Shown in pieces: positions 25,721-33,545 of a DNA stretch of 64,000 bases. Each line of letters begins with the position of its first letter. The first letter of the stretch is position 1. A model generated the notes under the pieces. The model worked only from the letters and a program-made list of their open reading frames with translations. It made no database searches and was not told where the DNA came from. This DNA comes from Solibacillus sp. FSL H8-0523 (GTDB lineage: Bacteria > Bacillota > Bacilli > Bacillales_A > Planococcaceae): the NCBI RefSeq assembly GCF_038051985.1, contig NZ_CP150291.1:2046001-2110000 (forward strand), read 5' to 3'. Made by a program: the position numbers and the translations under genes.

Positions 25721-26521
25721 CTACATATTTTTGCTTTGTTGAAGAAGTTTCGATGTCCCTGTACGTTCCCATTCTTCTACTGTTTCATATGCTTGCTCAG
25801 GAGAATATCCCTTTCCAACAAGAACACCCATTAGAATAAACTCTTGAAGAATGTGTGTCATATTAATTCCTCTCTTAATATCTTCCAAACCTTCTTTTAC
25901 CAAAAATTCTGTATGTTTTATCCATTCATCTGGAGTCTTTCCGAAAAGTACTGTGTTCCCATTATCTAAATCTTTTTCCATCGCCATTGCATCTGCTTTC
26001 GTCCGATGAACCGTACCATACGGGTGGTTTGGCGGAGCATATATGGAGTATAGTTTTAACGGGATATTCCCTGTATTTGTAAGGTCATGCCACGTTCCAG
26101 CGGGGACAAAAATAGCGGAGTCATCAAAGACTTGCCATTGTAAATTTAAATTATCTTTACTTTTCCCCATTTGTGTAATTCCCTGTCCTTGTTCAACTCG
26201 TAAGAATTGATCCACATTAGGGTGCATTTCCAAACCGATATTTTCCCCTGGATTTAGACTCATTAATGTGAGTTGCAAATGATTTCCTGTCCATAGTGCT
26301 GTACGATACGTATTGTTTTGTTTGGTAGCCTCATTGATATTTATAGCAAATGGGTTTGGCCCAAAATCTTTTAATACATTTCTGCGATCATCATAAAAAG
26401 ACCCATAAGAACCAAATGCCAACTCATTAGGAATAGCCCAATAGCTAGTAGGATTTCTCTGAGTATGAGTTGATAAATTTGCAAAATGCGGATATTGATA
26501 CGTATAAGGCACATTGTACAT
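25721..26521 (-). CDS. cupin-domain protein
   Basis: This 266-residue protein has a central cupin barrel. Motif 1 reads PGENIGLEMHPNVDQFLRVEQGQG (metal ligands H, D/Q, E), and motif 2 reads FVPAGTWHDLTNTGNIPLKLYSIYAPPNHPYGTVH (ligand His). The N-terminal 80 residues are Tyr/His/Asn-rich and the C-terminal 60 are helical. It resembles sugar-isomerase-like or spore-coat-associated cupins, but the reaction cannot be told. The start is the ATG preceding YNVPYTYQ, with AAGGGA about 9 nt upstream; an ATG 24 nt further up is possible. It converges with murG. Confidence 0.85.
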   Translation of the reverse strand: MYNVPYTYQYPHFANLSTHTQRNPTSYWAIPNELAFGSYGSFYDDRRNVLKDFGPNPFAININEATKQNNTYRTALWTGNHLQLTLMSLNPGENIGLEMHPNVDQFLRVEQGQGITQMGKSKDNLNLQWQVFDDSAIFVPAGTWHDLTNTGNIPLKLYSIYAPPNHPYGTVHRTKADAMAMEKDLDNGNTVLFGKTPDEWIKHTEFLVKEGLEDIKRGINMTHILQEFILMGVLVGKGYSPEQAYETVEEWERTGTSKLLQQSKNM

Positions 26522-26665
26522 TTTTCTCAATCCCTTCATATTCATTAATATTTATAAATTATATTATGTACGGTAAAAAAATCGGGTACTTATTGATAGT
26601 GCTACAAGGAGTTAAACAAATTCCTAAGTTACTTAATACAATATTAAAAAATGGAGTTGATCTTC

Positions 26666-27001
26666 ATGGCGATATGGATTGATGTATCCACATCAAAATA
26701 TCAATTAAAACTTTTAGATGGAAACAGGCTTATTAAAACTTACCCCATTGCGGTAGGGAAGATATTGTCACCAACACCTCCTGGGACATACACGATTATT
26801 AATAAACAACTAAATCCACCCGCACAATTTGGAGTACTTTGGATGGGGTTATCAAAACCTCATTACGGTATACACGGAACAAATAACCCCTCATCAATCG
26901 GTAAGAATCTCTCACATGGATGTATTAGGATGTTTAATCATGATGTTCTAGAATTATCATCTAGAGCTCCACTTGGTACCATGGTTTTTATTCACATATA
27001 A
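26666..27001 (+). CDS. minimal L,D-transpeptidase (YkuD domain)
   Basis: This 111-residue protein is almost nothing but a YkuD catalytic domain: [44 protein letters not shown] and SHGCIRM with the catalytic Cys and His. L,D-transpeptidases make 3-3 cross-links or modify peptidoglycan. Neither a LysM domain nor a signal peptide is visible, unlike the vegetative wall enzymes, which hints at a mother-cell/spore cortex role, though that is inference. The ATG at 26666 is 9 nt after TGGAG. It is divergent from the cupin gene. Confidence 0.9.
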   Translation: MAIWIDVSTSKYQLKLLDGNRLIKTYPIAVGKILSPTPPGTYTIINKQLNPPAQFGVLWMGLSKPHYGIHGTNNPSSIGKNLSHGCIRMFNHDVLELSSRAPLGTMVFIHI

Positions 27002-27055
27002 AACCCCCAGTATTTCAGTTAGGTAATCTGCTATATTGGCCTCCCGTACCTTTAG

Positions 27056-27103
27056 TAAACAAAAAACCAACAGGAATCGCGCCCTGTTGGTTTTTTGTTT
27101 ACA
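27056..27103. terminator. bidirectional terminator with 20-bp perfect stem
   Basis: A perfect 20-bp inverted repeat (arms 27056-27075 and 27084-27103) has A6 and T6 built into the arms and an 8-nt loop. It separates the transpeptidase gene from the convergent acetyltransferase gene and includes the last bases of the latter. Confidence 0.92.
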
Positions 27104-27647
27104 TTGCTTGCTCTTCTTCTGCATCCTGCGTGTTGGCAGTTGTTAGGTAGAACAAGTCTTTAGGAATTTTGAATAGGCGGAATTTTGTTTCACCCTGATT
27201 GATTTCTTCAAATAATGACGGGTTTGAGTGCTCAGCATCAACGACATAAGGTAATTTTAATGCGGCAGCTTGTGAGCGACCGTTTTGTTCGCGAATGCGT
27301 AAAAATACCGTATGGAAGTCATAGTTGAAAAATAACTCGTTTAAGAAGGCTAACTTTGCTTTTTGGTTGTAGCCAAAGCCTTGGAAGGGTTGGCCAATCC
27401 AAGTACCTAAAAAGCCCGCACCGTCCTGAATATCAAAAATACTAATTGTGCCGATTGGCGTACTCCATTCATCGACAATAGTACGTGAAATCGTTAAGCC
27501 GTTTTGCTCTTCTTCGATTAATTGCTTCGTCATAAACAAATACTCTTCAGCAGATGTTGCTTTCTGACGTACGTAAGGAAACACAGATGGATGACGTAAT
27601 AACTCGTAAAGTTCTGCAGTTTCATGAAGTTCTCTATGTTTTAACAT
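27099..27647 (-). CDS. GNAT-family N-acetyltransferase
   Basis: This 182-residue protein of the RimJ/RimL-like branch shows GTISIFDIQDGAGFLGTWIGQPFQGFGYNQKAKLAFLNELF, in which QPFQGFGYNQ is the acetyl-CoA motif A, followed by HTVFLRIREQNGRSQAAALKL. The C-terminus has a Glu-rich tail. The acceptor is unknown. The ATG is preceded by AGGAGGCG. It stands alone, with a strong shared terminator. Confidence 0.88.
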   Translation of the reverse strand: MLKHRELHETAELYELLRHPSVFPYVRQKATSAEEYLFMTKQLIEEEQNGLTISRTIVDEWSTPIGTISIFDIQDGAGFLGTWIGQPFQGFGYNQKAKLAFLNELFFNYDFHTVFLRIREQNGRSQAAALKLPYVVDAEHSNPSLFEEINQGETKFRLFKIPKDLFYLTTANTQDAEEEQAM

Positions 27648-27970
27648 GAGAAACGCCTCCTTTTAAGAAGAAAATGATGGTAGAGCCTGTTGTGAAAATT
27701 AAAAAAACCATTTCAAAGTGAAAGGGTTTAATATCCAAAGGCAGCAGTCATTTCGAACTTGATTCAACCTAAAAGAATCTGACGTTAAACTATTGTACGC
27801 TAGTCGTGTGTCTCGCTCTATCCTAGACTATGAAAAACAATATCGAAATAAAATTATTATCTACATTTTATTATAATATATCCTCTTCGAGCAACTTTCA
27901 AGCTCGAAAACAACATTTTTTTCTCTAAAATGTCTATAAATTCTGACTAATCTTAATTTTCTATTCTTTG
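27648..27970. other. intergenic region between the GNAT gene and dapF
   Basis: This stretch has no supported gene. It holds a 38-codon open stretch without an ATG (27763-27876, plus strand) that includes SDVKLLYASRVSRSILDYE and may be a gene relic. A short TTCGAGC/GCTCGAA hairpin lies at about 27887-27909. Confidence 0.4.
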
Positions 27971-28000
27971 TTGTCATAACTATTTTTTGCGCAGTATAAT
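27971..28000 (+). promoter_or_regulatory. sigma-A promoter of dapF
   Basis: TTGTCA, an 18-nt spacer and TATAAT lie 33 nt before the dapF start. Confidence 0.7.
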
Positions 28001-28032
28001 AAAGTAGTAAAAAGATAAAAGGGGGCTAGCAA

Positions 28033-28989
28033 ATGAAACTACTAAAAGTTCACGGTTCAAGTAATACATTTTATCTGTACGAAGCATTATATGATGACAA
28101 AACTAATTATGTGCAATTAGCAAAGTGGTTATGCAATAAAAATAATGAAGGTGGCGCAGATGGCTTATTAGTCGTGCTCCCATCACATATGGCCGATGCG
28201 AAAATGCGTGTTATTAACGCAGACGGTTCAGAAGCATCCATGTGTGGAAACGGCCTACGCTGTGTCGCGCGTTACGTTTGTGAAAAGCTAGAAGTAAACG
28301 AGGCACTAATCGAAACGATGCATGCGAATTTACGCGTGAAAAAAGCGCCATCGATTTTTGAACAGTTACCTACATATGCCGTTGAAATTTCGCCTGTTTC
28401 ATTCGAACTGGTTTCCTTACCAATGCACTATGATGACAAAACACAAGTTCGTCATGAAACATTAACACGTTTATCGGAAGTTATTCCATTTACAGCGGTA
28501 TCGGTGCCCAACCCTCATTTAATTGGAATTGTAGCCAAAGAATTTATACAAGATTCAGCACATCAACAACAATTAGCGTCTCAATTAAATGGGGAAAATG
28601 ATATATGTCCGGACGGGGTCAATGTTAGTTATGTGTATCCATTAACTGAAGCTGAGATTTTTGTTCGTACTTATGAACGAGGCGTTGGCTTTACTAATGC
28701 TTGTGGCACAGCGATGACCGCTTCAGCATTAGTGGCACACCTCGAAGGTTATGTGAAGAATCATGTCGTAACCGTGTACAACCCAGGTGGTTTTGTGCAA
28801 TGTCATGTACAAACAAATGAAAATCACTATAAATTATCATTAATTGGCAATGCAACACTGACCGCACACTATGAAATTGAATATAACAGTAATAAATTTA
28901 CATTTAAGGATTGTTTTCCTACTGACGAGCAGTTACAATATGAAAAATGTAATAATTTTGTGAAAGTTAAATTAAGTCAATATATTTAG
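28033..28989 (+). CDS. dapF: diaminopimelate epimerase
   Basis: DapF converts LL- to meso-diaminopimelate for peptidoglycan and lysine. Both active-site cysteines are present: Cys71 in SMCGNGLRC and Cys224 in TNACGTAMTA. At 318 residues it is longer than the usual 270-285, the extra being mainly a C-terminal tail (about 275-318) that I cannot explain. The N-terminal motif reads HGSSNTFYL rather than HGxGNDF, keeping the substrate-binding Asn. The ATG follows GGGGGCTAG and a good promoter. No other dap gene is adjacent. Confidence 0.92.
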   Translation: MKLLKVHGSSNTFYLYEALYDDKTNYVQLAKWLCNKNNEGGADGLLVVLPSHMADAKMRVINADGSEASMCGNGLRCVARYVCEKLEVNEALIETMHANLRVKKAPSIFEQLPTYAVEISPVSFELVSLPMHYDDKTQVRHETLTRLSEVIPFTAVSVPNPHLIGIVAKEFIQDSAHQQQLASQLNGENDICPDGVNVSYVYPLTEAEIFVRTYERGVGFTNACGTAMTASALVAHLEGYVKNHVVTVYNPGGFVQCHVQTNENHYKLSLIGNATLTAHYEIEYNSNKFTFKDCFPTDEQLQYEKCNNFVKVKLSQYI

Positions 28990-29018
28990 TGGTGACGATT
29001 TATTAAGGGGGGATATGC

Positions 29019-31061
29019 ATGAGCACAGTTTTTTCTGTTGAGCAATTCGAAATTGTATTTGGTAAAAGTCGTGACGCGGTATTTTTTATGGAGAAGGACG
29101 ATACGGATTATCGCTATGTCCATGTGAATGAAGCTGCGACAAAACTAATTAATATGAATCCTACAGGAAAACTGGTTGGGCAAGTGGTACCCCCACATGT
29201 AGCAAAAAATATCTTGAATTACTATAACCAGACACTTCAAACTGGTGAGCAGGTTGATTATGAGGATTATACGTATACGGAAATGGAAGTGCGAAAGCAG
29301 CGTACATCAAACGTTCCAATAGTTGAAGGCGAACATCAATATATTTTAGCGATTACAAAAGAAGTCCATATGAGCCGTGATCGGGAAGATAAATATTTAT
29401 TTATGCGCTCGATATTTTTTAATTCGTTTTTATCAACCATTTTAGTTTCGAATGATATGCGACTCATTGAGGCGAATCCGACATTTGCTGAGGAGTACAA
29501 TTTACGAACAGACTTTAAGGACAAAACGATTTTTGATATCCCCTTTATCGATCCGGAAACAGCTCCTCATTTACGTAGTTATATACAGCAAGCGCAAAAG
29601 GGCGAAAGTGTAACGTCAAAAATGCTGAAATTCATTGATAAAGACGGGCAAATGCGCTACTATACGGCGACGTTTTCTTCATTGACAAGTAACGATCAAA
29701 TTTTTGCGGTGTTTATCATCTTGCAGGAAATTACCACCTTCATTAAGCAACGCCGTGAATTAAAAACGGTTTCGCACGGTTTGCAAACGTTCAAAGACGC
29801 CATAACCTCGGCAGCGGATGTTATTTTTACCGATACAAATGGCACGATTTTAGATGTTAACGAGCGAGTAATTGAAAATACGGGCTATCATCGTGAAGAA
29901 CTCATTGGTCAAAAGCACAGCATGTTTAATTCAGGCTATCATGAAAAAGCATTCTTCGACACCTTGTGGAGCACAATTAAACAGGGCAAGGTTTGGCGTG
30001 AAGAGGTGTGTAATCGAAAGAAGAATGGCGAACTTTACTGGATAGATTCTACGATAATTCCTCTAAAAAATGAGCAGGGGCAAATTGAACAATATTTAGC
30101 CGTACAATACAATATTTCATCAAATAAAAAATTAATGTCTGAGATGTATAAAATCGAGCAAACATTCCGTGCGATTACTGAAAACACCAATGACTTTATC
30201 GTCATCACTAACCAAGCAGGTGAGATTAAATATGCATCCCCGTCATATGCTCGTAAGCTAGGCTATCAAGATTATGAATTAATAGGCGTGCCATACGAAC
30301 GATTGTTAAAATCGGCTAGCCGTGAGATTTGGCGCGGTGTCATTCAGCAACCACGTCAAAGCCCCGTACAAGAGCAAAAAATTGAGTTACAATTACTCTC
30401 AAAAAACAACACATCGATTTGGACGGAAGGGAATTATACGATTTCACTTGATTTACACAATAAGGATGTTTCAGAAATTGTCATGGTATCGCGTGAAATT
30501 ACCGAGCGTAAAGAGCTTGAGGACCGTCTTACCTATTTAGCATATCACGACAGCTTAACCCAGCTCGGCAATCGTCTCAAACTGTATAAAGATTTCCCGT
30601 ATTTGCTTGAACGAGCAAAAATTACTGAATCTAGCTTAGCGCTCTTTTATTTAGACGGTGACCGTTTTAAACAAGTAAATGACATTTACGGTCATGATGT
30701 TGGCGATGAGTTTTTAAAGCATTTCGCTCAAGCTCTTGTTAATAGTGTACATCATGATGATTTGGTCATTCGCCTAGGTGGGGACGAGTTTTTAATTGTT
30801 GTTGCGGGTCTATCACTCGAGGCGGAAGCAAGAACAGAGCAAATAATTGAAATAATTGAAGCAATTAAAGAGCAGTTAGCGATTGGTTGGACGATTCGAG
30901 ACGTACATTTCGCGCCAACAACATCGATTGGCATTTCGATTTTTCCAGATCAAAGTTCAAACCTAGATGATCTCATTGATCTAGCAGACCAAGCGCTTTA
31001 TGAAGCAAAACAGTATTCAAGGAATTCATACCGGATTTCTGAATACCAGATAAATATATAA
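29019..31061 (+). CDS. multi-PAS diguanylate cyclase (GGDEF)
   Basis: This 680-residue cytosolic signalling protein has about four PAS-type domains (roughly 5-115, 130-245, 250-370 and 375-500; the third with the PAC-like EEVCNRKKNGELYWIDSTIIPL) and a C-terminal GGDEF domain (about 505-675). YHDSLTQLGNR and RLGGDEF (587-591) show an intact cyclic-di-GMP synthase active site. The RxxD product-inhibition site is replaced by HHDD. There is no membrane segment and no EAL domain. The start follows AAGGGGGG. It lies 29 nt after dapF and may share its transcript. Confidence 0.92.
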   Translation: MSTVFSVEQFEIVFGKSRDAVFFMEKDDTDYRYVHVNEAATKLINMNPTGKLVGQVVPPHVAKNILNYYNQTLQTGEQVDYEDYTYTEMEVRKQRTSNVPIVEGEHQYILAITKEVHMSRDREDKYLFMRSIFFNSFLSTILVSNDMRLIEANPTFAEEYNLRTDFKDKTIFDIPFIDPETAPHLRSYIQQAQKGESVTSKMLKFIDKDGQMRYYTATFSSLTSNDQIFAVFIILQEITTFIKQRRELKTVSHGLQTFKDAITSAADVIFTDTNGTILDVNERVIENTGYHREELIGQKHSMFNSGYHEKAFFDTLWSTIKQGKVWREEVCNRKKNGELYWIDSTIIPLKNEQGQIEQYLAVQYNISSNKKLMSEMYKIEQTFRAITENTNDFIVITNQAGEIKYASPSYARKLGYQDYELIGVPYERLLKSASREIWRGVIQQPRQSPVQEQKIELQLLSKNNTSIWTEGNYTISLDLHNKDVSEIVMVSREITERKELEDRLTYLAYHDSLTQLGNRLKLYKDFPYLLERAKITESSLALFYLDGDRFKQVNDIYGHDVGDEFLKHFAQALVNSVHHDDLVIRLGGDEFLIVVAGLSLEAEARTEQIIEIIEAIKEQLAIGWTIRDVHFAPTTSIGISIFPDQSSNLDDLIDLADQALYEAKQYSRNSYRISEYQINI

Positions 31062-31064
31062 TCT

Positions 31065-31094
31065 AAGGGGGCGGACTCTTGCTCCCTTTTTTTC
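31065..31094 (+). terminator. weak terminator after the GGDEF gene
   Basis: GGGGGC...GCTCCC, with a short loop, is followed by T7. Confidence 0.6.
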
Positions 31095-31159
31095 ATGGCG
31101 AAAATAAGTACTCGTGGTAAACTAAAAGTAATTTTTCATGAAGGAAAGAAGGAATATTC

Positions 31160-31831
31160 GTGAAACAAAGAATTTTGATTGTAGAAGATGAGAAAAGTAT
31201 CGCTCGTTTTTTAGAGCTTGAACTGCAACATGAACAATTTGAAACCATGCAGGCAAATGACGGACGTACGGGATTGGATTATGCGCTCTCACAACGCTTT
31301 GACTGTATTTTGCTCGATGTCATGCTGCCTGAGCTAAACGGCATTGAAGTGTGTCGTCGCATTCGTAAAGTAAGTGATGTGCCGATTTTACTGTTAACAG
31401 CGCGTGATGCGGTTTTGGACCGTGTCGCTGGCCTTGATGCAGGGGCCGATGATTATATCGTGAAGCCGTTTGCAATTGAAGAGCTACTTGCCCGTATTCG
31501 CTCTATTTTACGTCGTGTGAAGCCAAGCGAACAAAAGGACATACTGGTTGTCCGGGATCTTGAAATCGATGTGAGTGCTTATGAGGTAACGTTTGAAGGG
31601 CAAAAGCTAGAGCTTACACGTAAAGAATATGATTTACTCAAGCTACTCGTAGAAAATAGCAATCATGTTTGTACGAGAGATGTCATTTTAGAGCAGGTTT
31701 GGGGCTATGAGACGGAAGTCGAAACAAATGTAGTCGATGTATATATCCGGCACCTGCGCTCAAAACTGCAAACAGAGGAATTGCCGTACATTGAAACTGT
31801 ACGCGGTGTAGGGTATGTGGTGCGCGCATGA
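31160..31831 (+). CDS. OmpR-family response regulator, ArlR/YkoG-like
   Basis: This 223-residue regulator has a receiver domain (phospho-acceptor Asp53 in [12 protein letters not shown], acidic VEDE at 8-11, Lys in IVKPF) and an OmpR winged helix ([43 protein letters not shown]). The receiver ([41 protein letters not shown]) is close to staphylococcal ArlR and Bacillus YkoG. The stop overlaps the kinase start by ATGA. Targets are unknown. Confidence 0.92.
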   Translation: MKQRILIVEDEKSIARFLELELQHEQFETMQANDGRTGLDYALSQRFDCILLDVMLPELNGIEVCRRIRKVSDVPILLLTARDAVLDRVAGLDAGADDYIVKPFAIEELLARIRSILRRVKPSEQKDILVVRDLEIDVSAYEVTFEGQKLELTRKEYDLLKLLVENSNHVCTRDVILEQVWGYETEVETNVVDVYIRHLRSKLQTEELPYIETVRGVGYVVRA

Positions 31832-33225
31832 AACGAATAAAGGAAAAAGCGATTAACGCATCGCTAAAATCGAAATGGATGCTAGCAGTCGGGGCGACAA
31901 TTTTTATTAGCTATGCGCTCATCTCTGTCGTGTTGTATGTCGCCTTACAAACATGGCTTTTACACAACGAAGAAAAAAATGCGGTGCGTACTGTAGATGA
32001 TATGACGAGCTTTTTTGAAGCACAAAGTAGTACTGTTACAATACAGAAGCTACAAAATAATAGCGCGCTAATGAAAGCCATTTTAACACAAGAGCAAACG
32101 GTCCGAATTTTTAATTTTGACGGCATTGAAGTGATTCGCATAAATGACGTGACACCAGTAGCGCGGTTCCCGAAAAACGAAACGAATCACACATTAATGA
32201 TGGAGCGACAATCCATTGATGGGGTAGATGCCTTTGTCGTCCACCAACTTGTTCAGATTGGACCCTTTCAAGGAATTATGCAGCTGATTCATCCGTTATC
32301 GACGTTTCAATCCATGATGAAATATATTTTAACTACTATTATTATAGTAGGAGCTGGCGCGTTATTATTTTCGGTTTCGATTAGTTATTATTTGGCAAAT
32401 GTATTAATGAAGCCGCTTGTACAACTGCGAGATGCGATGAATTTAGTACGTAATAACGGTTTTAAAGCACAGCCAGAGTTTCGTTATAAAGCGGATGATG
32501 AGATTGGTGATTTACTTCAGATGTACCGGGCATTAATGAACGAGCTAGAAATTTCGTTTACGCAGCAACAGCAATTTGTGGCAGATGCCTCGCATGAACT
32601 AAGAACACCGATTCAGGTGATTGAAGGGCATTTATCGCTCTTATCGCGCTGGGGAAAAAATGACCCAGCGGTGTTAGAGGAGTCACTTCACACGTCGTTA
32701 GCAGAAATTACGCGCATGAAAAAGATGATTGAAGAGCTATTGCAGCTTGCACGACGCGAAGAGGTAGATGTAACACAAGGCGCGGATATCGCAGCGGTGT
32801 ATGAGCAGGTACGGAAGGAGCTTGTGCAGCTCTTTCCACAGGTGATTTTCGAGTTAAATGTACTAGGGCATCCGACGTTTGTAGCCGTATCAGAACATGC
32901 ATTAATGCAAATCCTTAGAAATATTATGAGTAATGGGATACGCTATAACCAACTACAGCCAAAACTAAAGACAACAATTGATTATAGAAACCTAGCAGTT
33001 ACTGTCACGATTCAGGATAATGGCATCGGTATTGCACAACAACATTTACCACATATTTTTGATCGTTTTTACCGCATTGATGAAGCGAGAACGAATGAAA
33101 TTAGTGGAACCGGACTGGGATTAAGTATTACAAAAATGCTAGTGGAAAAATACCAAGCCGAAATAAATGTCGAAAGTATCGTAAATAAGGGGACAGTATT
33201 TATACTAGATTTCCCGAAAAAATAG
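31828..33225 (+). CDS. sensor histidine kinase, ArlS/YkoH-like
   Basis: This 465-residue membrane kinase has segments at about 18-42 and 165-187 flanking an extracellular sensor of about 120 residues, then HAMP (188-241) and an H-box DASHELRTP with phospho-acceptor His256. The N-box is [10 protein letters not shown], the G1 box [25 protein letters not shown] and the G2 box GTGLGLSI. It is translated with the adjacent regulator (4-nt overlap). The stimulus is not deducible. A terminator is not evident; the odh leader begins soon after. Confidence 0.92.
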   Translation: MKRIKEKAINASLKSKWMLAVGATIFISYALISVVLYVALQTWLLHNEEKNAVRTVDDMTSFFEAQSSTVTIQKLQNNSALMKAILTQEQTVRIFNFDGIEVIRINDVTPVARFPKNETNHTLMMERQSIDGVDAFVVHQLVQIGPFQGIMQLIHPLSTFQSMMKYILTTIIIVGAGALLFSVSISYYLANVLMKPLVQLRDAMNLVRNNGFKAQPEFRYKADDEIGDLLQMYRALMNELEISFTQQQQFVADASHELRTPIQVIEGHLSLLSRWGKNDPAVLEESLHTSLAEITRMKKMIEELLQLARREEVDVTQGADIAAVYEQVRKELVQLFPQVIFELNVLGHPTFVAVSEHALMQILRNIMSNGIRYNQLQPKLKTTIDYRNLAVTVTIQDNGIGIAQQHLPHIFDRFYRIDEARTNEISGTGLGLSITKMLVEKYQAEINVESIVNKGTVFILDFPKK

Positions 33226-33545
33226 ACTAAATTTAGTGATTCTCCGTGTATTTTCGATAGTTCACGAAAAAAAATGCTTAATTTTATAAAAATAGTTGTA
33301 TTTTTTGTGAGGAGTAGTAAGATTGAGATGGAAAAAATGTTCTTTAGCGCGTTCAGACAATGTTCTTTTAGTCTGCGATAAAGAATGGTAAAATATGATT
33401 TGATTTATTTTGGAAGATAAAAAAGTTTTCTTTATTATCGTCAGCGGATAAAACAACTTTTTGAATAGTATTAATATTATTCAAAATCTGTTTTTCTAAG
33501 TAAATTATTGGAACAGCCATTAGGCAAAATTTGGAGGTTATTTTC
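33226..33545 (+). promoter_or_regulatory. odhA upstream region
   Basis: This stretch has no long gene. A 22-codon frame (33323-33391, TTG start, GAGGAG 9 nt before it) might encode a tiny peptide. A TAAAAT box near 33388 with TTTTAG 17 nt before it is a candidate promoter. An AT-rich near-palindrome (TTTTGAATA...TATTCAAAA) is centred at about 33472. Confidence 0.4.
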
